In this document: positions 56,441 to 64,000 of the stretch, piece after piece
Layout of the letters: each line of letters opens with the position of its first letter
Position numbering within the stretch: position 1 is the stretch's first letter
Origin: Dactylorhiza incarnata
Taxonomy: Eukaryota; Streptophyta; Magnoliopsida; Asparagales; Orchidaceae
DNA length: 64,000 bases
Direction of reading: 5' to 3'
NCBI GenBank assembly: GCA_033032865.1
Contig: JAWHQI010000996.1
Span: forward strand, 1-64,000
Position numbers and translations under genes: made by a program
The notes under the pieces: model-generated
Told to the model about the DNA's origin: nothing
Database searches by the model: none
The model's input: only the letters and a program-made list of their open reading frames with translations

Positions 56441-57852
56441 GCCTTGACAAGGCCCCTTACCGCCATAGCCTTCAATTTGTCCATGCCAACATGCCCCAAC
56501 CTTTCATGCCAAATAGTCGCGCTAACGTTGGTCTTCATCTTATCAACATAAGTACTTGTCGATAACACGAACAAGTCCTTCACCCTCTTTCCAACGTGGA
56601 TAACATCTCCCTTTATCTCCGGTTGAGTTTTAAGAAACTTCACTTCTGTTGGGCCAAACAGAACATAATAACCGGCATCGACCGCATTGGTCACAGAGAA
56701 GAGATTCTTCTTCATACCAGGCACGTGATAAACACTCCTTAACGTGAGTGGACCCTTATCACTGCTCAGGGAGACAACACCTTCTTGTTCGACAGCATGA
56801 ATATAATTATCAGCCGTAATGATAGCATCGTTACCTGAGTAAGGCGCCAAAGAAGAGAACTTTGATTCATCCCCGGTGAGATGATGTCCACACCCTGAAT
56901 CAACAATCCAATCCTCTTCGAAGTTGATGGCAGCCAAGGCCTTAACGGGCATCGCCGTCATATTAGCCGCAAAGGCTCCTCCCCATCCAGCTTCATCAGA
57001 CTTTGGCTTCTCCTTCTCTGCTACATGTCCCGACTGAAGATTAACCCGGCAATCCTTCTTGAAGTGGCCGGTCTTATTGCACCTGAAGCACCTTGGTCCA
57101 TCTCCCTTCTTCTTCCCATCAGACTTAGGAGCATAACCCCTATCCTGCTGACCTGAAGTAGAGGGTCCATCATAACCCGGCTTCTTCTTCTCCCACTTCT
57201 TCTTCTTCTTCCCAGAGAACAACACATCACTATCTCCCCCAGAGATAGAAATCCCCGCCATCTGTCTTGCCAAACTTTCTTGCGAAGCAAGTAAGTTCTC
57301 CAGCTCCAACAGAGATGGTTGATTTGCACAACCTTGAACTGAAGTCACAAAGGCAAGATACTCCTTCCGCAACCCGCGGATGTTATGCCTCTTCAGTTTT
57401 GCCTCCGAGATGGGCTCATCAGGGTCCAATGCAGAAATCTCTGTAGTGAGGTTCTTCATCTTGAGAAAGAAGGTAGAAATAGAAAGATCGCCTTGAGAGG
57501 CCTTCGCCAACTCATTTTCAAGAAACTGTACCCGAGCTACATTCTTCTTATTGAACAGCCCGTCCAAAGACGTCCAAATCTCAGCAGCATATTTACACCC
57601 GATGATGTGATCAAACAGCTCTGGTGAGATAGCCCTCTTGGGAGTGAACTCTGCCTTAGCATTCGTCCTCCTCCAAAGTCTCACCTCTACCATATTATCT
57701 CCTGCTAGAAACACCTCTTGTGTGTCTTCTCCTCCAACTATCTCCCAAAGATCCTCGCCAAGTAAATAGCTCTCCATACATGACCTCCATTTCTTATAGT
57801 TAGTCGATGTAAGGAGTTCAATACCAAGCCCTCTTGCGAATCCGCCTTCCAT
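56435..57852 (-). pseudogene. Copia 3 gag and protease (to the integrase zinc block)
   Basis: A continuous frame starts MEGGFARGLGIELLTSTNYKKW at 57852, 90 bases inside the 5' LTR. Gag core: KWRSCMESYLLGEDLWEIVG, CKYAAEIWTSLDGLFNKKN, LENLLASQESLARQM. One zinc knuckle CFRCNKTGHFKKDC (about residues 250-265) and protease WIVDSGCGHHLTGDESKF. Integrase starts WHERLGHVGMDKLKAMAVRG, then a 1-base deletion near 56440-56445 ends the true frame; the ORF tail to 56308 is out of frame. One zinc knuckle and the gag type separate it from the Sire elements; Tork- or Ivana-like is possible but not established. Confidence 0.93.
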
Positions 57853-57930
57853 GCCAATCTATGTGGTCTCTTCTTCACAAAGACGATGGCAACTCAAGTT
57901 GATCACTGCTTATCCACTCCAACAACCTCG

Positions 57931-57941
57931 CTCTGATACCA
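57931..57941 (-). other. Primer binding site of copia 3 (tRNA-iMet)
   Basis: On the - strand tggtatcagag directly follows the 5' LTR. Confidence 0.92.
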
Positions 57942-59125
57942 TGTTAAGATTTTTGATTTGAATTGTTTAGGAGTAAGCAGGAGTTGTATCAACTGAGTTA
58001 AAGCCAAACAACCACAATGCCACACAGCAACACAAGAAACTTTATTGAAACACAATCTTCATTTACATTGTGAGGCATACATGGCGAGACATGATTCATC
58101 AGAATCACGGAGACAAGATGAACAAAACACACCAAAACAAATCTGGCGGCTAGACAAGCTGAGACCGCACAGACCGCTCGACTCCAGAAGTCGCCCGGCT
58201 TGACCTGAGATCGCATGAACAGAAACCGGACAGACTGCCAGCACTGCAAGACCGCACCTCAGACCGCACGAACTGGAGCTTATTGGAACGAAGAACTGAA
58301 GTTATCGCCAGACTGCAACTCAGTTCGCCTAACTGCTGAAGGTCGCCTGATCGCTGAGCTCGCTGCGAACAGCACAAGAACGAACATAAACCAGTTCGCA
58401 GACAGACCGCTGTCGAACTGTTTATTCTAGCCGCTGGGAATCACCAAGGAAGAAGACCGCAACCTACTGATCGCAAACCTGCGAACACAACAAACATTCA
58501 GCTCGCTTTCGAGACCGCCCGACCTCAAAGTGAGACCATACGAATTAACCCAGGCTCAGTTCTTACAGTTCTTGTTAGGAATGATGGGCCCTGCGTCTCT
58601 ATTTATAGGCGGGTAGACGGATGTCTTAACCGCACAGGAGAGATACAATCACCACCCGTCAGATCGCCAGTGGTCTCATAAGGCAGACCGCGTGATCAGA
58701 CCTCTTGGATGATCACCCGATCAAGATGCAGATCAGCAGACAAGATCGCGCACAAGTCGCGCGAACACGAGACCGCGCACAAGTCGCGGGGTCACTTAGG
58801 TACTCCTTCCTTAGACCACCAGGAGCAAACCAAGAACCATCTGGCCGACATCAGACAAGTTTCCAGATCGCCAAGACAGACCGCCCGGATAGATGGTCAT
58901 ATAAGAACAACCCGCCCGGTCTTCCAACAAGGAAGACAGGCCAACCAACAGATCAACTCGGGAACAGACCGCAGCTACAAAGAACAAACTGGCAGAACCA
59001 GCAGTCTGCCAGAATAGACTGGTAGAGTCAGACTGGCAGAATACAAGCACAGACCGCGCGGTCTCGGCGGTCTCCTAAAAAATAGACCGCCCAGTCTCCT
59101 CCACTTCACTTCAAAAAATTCAACA
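57942..59125 (-). repeat. 5' LTR of copia 3
   Basis: 1184 bp, same length as the 3' LTR. Visible differences are almost all transitions (for example gaatcg/gaattg, catgg/cacgg). Confidence 0.95.
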
Positions 59126-59130
59126 GTAAC

Positions 59131-59500
59131 TGACACTCCAGGAGGCTGCTGATCTGACTTGAAGTTAGGGCGAGGGTGTCCTCCGCCTCTCCTATGCCTC
59201 ATAATCCTTCCCCACCGCGGTCCCCTGCTACCTTCTCCAAAGTGTGTCCCATCCACTAGCCTCTTCCCCCTACTCTGCACCATCAGACGATCTGCCTCCA
59301 GCTTCTTCATCATTTCTACAATCTTGGCTAAACTGTCATCGGCCACGAACAATAGTGCCTGCCTCAATGGATCTCTAAGTCCTCGGTAGAACCTCTTGGC
59401 ATAACCTCTGTCATCCAGTAAGTGCATCCCCGCTAATCTAGCCAGATGGGAGAACTCCCTCTGGTACTCTATGTTTGGTATATTGCCCTCAATAGTACCT
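59131..59500 (-). pseudogene. Gypsy 3 gag core
   Basis: On the - strand NIEYQREFSHLARLAGMHLL (running from about 59490), then AKRFYRGLRDPLRQALLF and KIVEMMKKLEADRL: the conserved middle of chromovirus gag (Y...F..L.R......F..GL). An Arg/Gly-rich tail (RGPRWGRIMRHRRGGGHPRP) leads to the copia 3 insertion point at 59130. On the other side the frame is cut at 59500 by copia 4. Confidence 0.9.
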
Positions 59501-59663
59501 TGATTTGAAGAAGCATCATTCTCAATGCTAAGGACATATTGTATTTGATGAGCTATACTTGTGTAAGATATACAGGTGCAGGTGACTCAAAAGGAAGGGC
59601 CAAACATGCTCTTAGATGTGGAGAAATCATCTTCCAAAAGATGAAGTTTTTTCTCAGCCGAAC

Positions 59664-60075
59664 CGCTGAGACGAGGGGGGAAAACTGCTGAGACGAGGAG
59701 CCGTCTCAGCGTATCCGCTGAGAAGAAGGTGCCTCCGCTGAGAAGTTCATTATACACTGAGAATCAGAGTGATCGTAGAACTGGGCTCGACATTCGTCGA
59801 ATGCTGAACGCCGTTCGTCGACCGCTGAGACGAGGTCGAAGCAGAAACCGCTGAGACGAGATCAAAGCTGAAGCCGCTGAGAAGACACACTAGGCAAGAT
59901 CGTCGAACGCTGAACGTCGTTCGACAAATGCTGAGACGAGGAGCCGTCTCAGCGGATCTGCTGAGAAGACACACAAGGCAAGCTTGTCGAGCACTGAGCT
60001 GGCAAGATCGTCGATCGCAGGGGACAGCTGGTTCATCGGACATAGAGTGTTCCACGTTCGTCGAGCGCAGTCCTT
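59664..60075 (+). repeat. gctgagacg / cgtctcagc and ttcgtcga palindrome cluster
   Basis: Inverted repeats with perfect 9-bp arms gctgagacg / cgtctcagc at 59687-59710 and 59930-59953 (loop aggagc), about ten further ccgctgagac or gctgagaag words, and at least eight ttcgtcga, atcgtcga or gttcgaca words, several followed by cgctga. Confidence 0.92.
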
Positions 60076-60519
60076 CTCTACGGAAAAGTAGGGCGGCGGG
60101 ATCTGCGGCTAGGACTAGTTGTAGGATAGCTGTGTGGGGTCCACCAGCTTCTCCCATACCTCTCAGCAGATCAGCTAAGAGCCGTTGAAGATCAGAGATG
60201 TATAGAAGGAAGTGTTAGGGCACATTTGAACAAACCCCCCAAAACCCCCAGATCATCCGTTGTGTGGAGAACAGATCAACTGTTACATTGACGGCTGAAG
60301 CTCTCGTCTTCTTCCTCCTGCTCACTGAACAAGAAGAAGAAGATAACAGAGAAAGAAAGTGAGCTCCTTTGCAAGATGGAGCAAGGTGATCTTCCATCAC
60401 TCTGTCGAAGGGGAAGATCAAGTTAGTTGTTGTAATCAACATCATCAGCAACAGGAAGAACAGTCAGTGCAGGATCTACAGGAGAGTACCTCTACTGTAG
60501 AATAAATTTCTAAATCATT

Positions 60520-60895
60520 TATCTGTAGGGCATCTTGCCTGAGCTGTAAGACCATTTGGTCTAAGTTTGTAGGAACCTGAGGGTTCTGAGCTGTAGGGTT
60601 GAAGGCCTGAGTGTAGGATCTGGAATAGATCTGAGGTAGGGCTTAACAGCCTGAGGTAGGAACAGGAGCTGGTCTGAGCTGTAGGAGGAGGAGTCCTCTG
60701 AGTGGTAGGACCTGGGAGAGGTCTGAGTTGTAGGACATTATTGTCTGAGCTGTAGGAGGTGTTATCCTCTAAGTTTGTAGGGCAGCTGTGCCTGAGGTAG
60801 GAGCTGGTGATAGCTCTTAGTTGTAGGGACATGTGTCCTGAGGTAGGATCATTCTTGATCTGAGAAGTTCTGAGGAACTTGTGCTGTAAGCTCTT
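60520..60895 (+). repeat. Degenerate ctgagctgtagga minisatellite
   Basis: About 16 copies of ctgag[ct]tgtagg or cctgaggtagga at 20-26-bp spacing in the 3' third of the copia 4 LTR. Confidence 0.85.
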
Positions 60896-61147
60896 TGAGC
60901 TGAGTTTGGAGAAGTTGGCCCTGTCTAACACACTGTTAGAAGGGTGGAGGGGGAAAGTGGACTATTCATAGACACACTGTCTTTGGGGAACCACTATAAA
61001 TTATTGTGTGCTTTCAGTGTTTACTGATTTGCTTGAACCAATTCTGAAAACAGCTAAAGCTAATCAAGTAAAATTTAAAAGACCTATTCACCCCCCCCCC
61101 CCCCCCCCCGTATAGGTGACTTAGACTTCAAACCTTATATTCTTTCA

Positions 61148-61160
61148 AGTGGTATTAGAG
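61148..61160 (+). other. Primer binding site of copia 4
   Basis: agtggtattagag follows the LTR end: the tRNA-iMet site with one C-to-T change. Confidence 0.85.
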
Positions 61161-61227
61161 GGAGGTTGGTCAAAAAGGACTTAACAGTCTGACCAGATCC
61201 TAAAAGGTTTAGTCTAGTCAAATCCCA

Positions 61228-63765
61228 ATGGCCTCCAGTGTAATGCAGAAGGAGATGAGCTCAATGAAACTGCCCATATGTAACAAAGCCAACTTTGCCA
61301 TATGGAAGCAGAGGGTTAGGCTGTACATGGAAGCCTCAGACCCTAGAATCTACATTACTGTTCAGGAAGGCCTCTTTATTATCACAAAACCCTCCACTGT
61401 TGATCCTACCAGGAAAGTAGGCAAACCATACACTGAAATGACCAAGGATGAGATAGCATTGGCTACTATGGATAAGAGGGCTCAAAATATCATAGTCAAT
61501 GCTATTGATGACTGAACTTTTCAAAATTTAGTGCACTGTGCATCTGCTAAGGAGATGTGGGATACACTGATTGTGTACATGGAAGGGACTGAAGATGTGA
61601 GGAATGACAGGAAGTCACTCCTCAATCAGGAATATGAAGCTTTCAGGAAGCAAGGGCAGGAGAGCATCTCCATGTGTTATGAAAGGTTCTTTAGAATAAT
61701 AAATGAACTATGAACCTATGAGAGAGTGTTCACAAATTATGAGCTGAATGATAAGTTCCTCAGATCTCTAACAAGAGATTGGGTCACAAAAATTTGTGCC
61801 ATAATGGAGGTGGCTAAGCTGACTAAAACTCCTCCCCAAACTCTCTATGGAAAGCTGCTCTCCTATGAAATACAGCTGACTGCCAGGAAGGAAGAAGAGC
61901 AGAAGGCAAAGGGTGATACCAAGGAGAATTCCCTGGCCTTCAAGGCTGAAAGCTCAAGAAGAGGGAGAGAGAAGGCTCGCTCACCTCCCAGAAGATCTGC
62001 TGAGCTAGAAGATTCTGAGCCTAGCTCATCAAGCTCCTCTTCTTCTGATGAAGAAATTGCTGTTCTTACAAGGCACTTCAGAAAGCTGCTGAGGAGGAAG
62101 CAATGGAAGAACAAGCCTTCCTCCTCACATTACAACAAGGAGGACAGCAAGGAGTCAAAGCATCACTCCAGAAGTGACAGGTATGAGTCTAACTCAAAAA
62201 ATAATTCTTCCAAAGTTGTTTGCTAGTGCTGCAGCAAGCCTGGGCATGTCATTGCTGACTGCCCTGTAAAGAGAAGAGAGAAGGATGAGAGGAAGGCTCA
62301 TCATTCAAGGAGCAAGAAAGGAGAGAAATCCTTTCTAGCTAAGAAGAAGAAGAAGAAGAGCTGGAGTGAATCAGACTCTAGCTCATCAGAATCTGAAATG
62401 GAAGAAGCCCTCATTGGGCTGGTTGCTGTTGAAGAAACTGCTGTTGGCAGGATGGCAGTCAGGGCCCCTCTATCACATTCAGATAGTGATGTAGAGGAGG
62501 ATGAGGTCATTCACAATGACCATGGGCTGATGGCTCTAACTAAAGATGAGGACAACCACAATAATTTTGAACATGAGCAGGTATTAATTCATTCCATATC
62601 CTCTTCTGATTATTAGACTAGTCTAGAATCTGATGCACCTCCATCAATTAATGGAAGGGGCAAGGATGCTTAGGAACAATTCAATCAACTGATTGATAAG
62701 TATGGTATTCTTTTGGAAGCTCTGAAGAAGAGCAAGAAGCTTGCCAAGAGGCAAGCCCAGGAAATTGTTTCCCTCAAGATGACAAAGGATGTCAACATTG
62801 AACCTACCACCCTGGTAGCTCAGATGAGTAGATAGATTAGCCATCTTCAAGGGTTAAATATTGTGCAATTAAGCATTATTTTTCTGAAGAACAAGGTCAT
62901 CAAGGACCTTGAAGAAAAGCTTGAGAAGGAGAAGAGCCTGGTGGCTCAACTCTCCAAGCTCAAATCTGTGCTTCCCCTTATTGATACCTTCTCCTCTCAA
63001 ACCAATAGGAGAGGACCTGGATTCAACAAGATGGAAGTAGGAGAAGGGAGTGGAGTAAAGAGCAAGAAGAAGGCTAAGCCTCAACCCACCTCTCAAAAGG
63101 TGATGCTTCCTTCCAACAGGTATGACCATGAAGGCATTCATGGTCACTGGAAGATTGGGAGTTACTATAGGAAGGGAAATGCTCCTTCCCATAGTGAAAG
63201 AGAGGGCATGGTTTTGAGAGCAATGAAAGCTCCCCATGAGGAAATACAAATGGCCCAATCTGGACCATTTATTTTTGGTGCTTCAGCACCTTCAGTCAAG
63301 AATAAGGAAGCAAGCACTTCCAAATCTGCCTCAGCAAAAAGCAAGACTACTGTCAAATCTGTTGACAAGGCCTGCTGCTCAGTATCTGATTCCCTCAGAC
63401 CTAGTATGGCTGCTAAGCCAAAGCAAGCTGAGGCCATCAGGACAAATAGCAGCAAGACTATCCACAAATTATCCTTTAGTCAGATTATTGCTGAAAGAAA
63501 TAGGAAGAATGTTGCAGTCTCCTCTGCTGAACATGTGCACAGTGATGTACTTATTCAGAAAAATGCTCAAAAAAGGAGATACAATATTCATGATTGTTGG
63601 TGCTGTGGCAAGGTGGGACACTTTGCCATAGATTGTTAGTATAACCCCAATGTACCTATTGCAAAGAAGTGCTTTCCTGCTAGGAGGGTAGCTAGTGTGA
63701 GAGTATCTCATCAAACTAACAGGCACCTAAGACCCAAAACTCTTTGGGATCCTAAGGATAACTAA
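61228..63765 (+). pseudogene. Copia 4 gag with in-frame stops only
   Basis: One reading frame runs 61228-63765 with no frameshift but stops at 61513 (TGA), 61711 (TGA), 62224, 62614, 62671, 62833, 63637 (all TAG) and 63763 (TAA). It begins MASSVMQKEMSSMKLPICNK, has the gag core (NFAIWKQRVRLYMEASD, AKEMWDTLIVYMEGTEDVRN, LNDKFLRSLTRDW, LYGKLLSYEIQL), a Ser/acid-rich stretch, zinc knuckle 1 (CSKPGHVIADC, with the 62224 TAG inside its first Cys pair), a Lys/Ser linker, a coiled coil (about 62860-62960) and knuckle 2 CWCCGKVGHFAIDC just before 63637. Two knuckles and the organisation match the Sire lineage. The last TAA may be the natural gag end. Confidence 0.9.
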
Positions 63766-64000
63766 ATCCTTCTTTGCAGGGTAGTTCAAGTACCAGTCTC
63801 AATCAAATATGGTACTTGGATAGTGGGTGCTCAAGGCACATGACAGGAACTAGGAGTCTCCTACGGGATTACAAGCCTGTGAAGAATGGACCCAAAGTAA
63901 TCTTTGGGGGGGTCAGAAAAGGGAGTCACCATAGGTTATGGTATGATCACTAATGGCATAGTCTCTTTCACAAAAGTAGCTTATGTTGAAGGGTTGCAAC
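63766..64000 (+). pseudogene. Copia 4 protease, N-terminal part
   Basis: After cttctttgcagg the frame changes and reads SSSTSLNQIWYLDSGCSRHM, the D-S-G protease site (about 63810-63850), then PKVIFGG. A shift in the G run near 63905 moves it on to TIGYGMITNG and VAYVEGLQ at the window end. Confidence 0.87.

Larger units (their letters stand above)
52642..59125 (-). mobile_element. Copia 3: nearly complete Ty1/copia element inside gypsy 3 gag
   Basis: LTRs 52642-53825 and 57942-59125, both exactly 1184 bp, flanked by perfect GTAAC duplications (52637-52641, 59126-59130). Gag-protease and integrase-RT-RNase H ORFs on the - strand are broken only by a few lesions. Equal LTR lengths and few differences suggest one of the youngest insertions here. 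Confidence 0.96.
59501..61147 (+). repeat. 5' LTR of copia 4
   Basis: About 1647 bp, TGATTTGAAG...ATTCTTTCA. The palindromic cluster is at 59664-60075, the tgtagg minisatellite at 60520-60895 and a 19-C run at 61091-61109. The second LTR is outside the window, so the start is inferred. Confidence 0.78.
59501..64000 (+). mobile_element. Copia 4: Sire-like element, 5' half only
   Basis: LTR 59501-61147, tRNA-iMet-type primer site, a long gag with two zinc knuckles and the start of protease, running off the window. The left boundary is set by the end of the gypsy 3 gag frame (the presumed target pentamer is tacct, 59496-59500). Confidence 0.88.

Noticed and set aside
61513..63639. Programmed stop-codon readthrough or alternative genetic code in copia 4 gag
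   Set aside because: Three different stop codons at eight sites, one inside a zinc knuckle, fit mutation far better than recoding.

Overview
The window is plant nuclear DNA made entirely of nested LTR retrotransposons. I found no host gene, tRNA, rRNA or CRISPR array. Plant origin follows from Ty1/copia elements of the Sire type (two gag zinc knuckles, tRNA-iMet primer sites, accessory ORFs after pol), chromodomain Ty3/gypsy elements starting TGTAACA, a Tat-like gypsy element and a non-autonomous LTR element with a tRNA-Asp primer site. I name nine separable elements plus one older Sire remnant.

Layout. 1-4624: 3' half of a + strand chromovirus (gypsy 1) with its 3' LTR. 4625-6906: remnant of a + strand Sire element (Sire A: LTR end, primer site, gag), cut on the left by gypsy 1 and on the right by a Tat-like element. 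6907-8231 and 26041-~26185: 5' LTR and gag of that Tat-like element. Its gag is split at 8231 by gypsy 2 (8232-26035, + strand, LTRs of about 5.17 kb), which itself contains an intact non-autonomous LTR element (15984-20692). From ~26186 a - strand chromovirus (gypsy 3) runs to 59500 in pieces. It is interrupted by Sire B (29616-51253, - strand), copia 3 (52642-59125, - strand) and copia 4 (59501 to the window end, + strand). Sire B carries Sire C (30462-41165, - strand) inside its 3' LTR. The deepest nest is Sire A > Tat > gypsy 3 > Sire B > Sire C. Five insertions have both ends in the window and show 5-bp target duplications: ATTCA and CAAGT and GTAAC perfect, AACCC/GACCC and TGTCT/TGTCC with one mismatch.

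How the parts work together. Each element has the usual LTR, tRNA primer site, gag, protease, integrase, reverse transcriptase and RNase H layout (copia order, or gypsy order with integrase last). Nearly all these frames are broken by stops and frameshifts. The clear exception is a 388-codon ORF (43477-44643) antisense to pol in Sire B. It looks like the plant-transposon accessory proteins (PTP-type domain) known downstream of pol in some plant LTR elements. Sire C carries a recognisable relative, but in the sense orientation and broken.

Most unusual observation. Every LTR with a visible U3 or promoter region carries a cluster of short palindromic motifs, and almost every family has a different motif. 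In several families the cluster sits just upstream of the TATA box. In Sire B and Sire C the same family motif also brackets or precedes the accessory ORF. I propose as a hypothesis that accessory protein and motif array form a family-specific cis/trans control or anti-silencing pair, by analogy with VANC proteins of Arabidopsis VANDAL transposons. All boundaries and homology statements come from reading the sequence by eye; no database search or alignment program was run.
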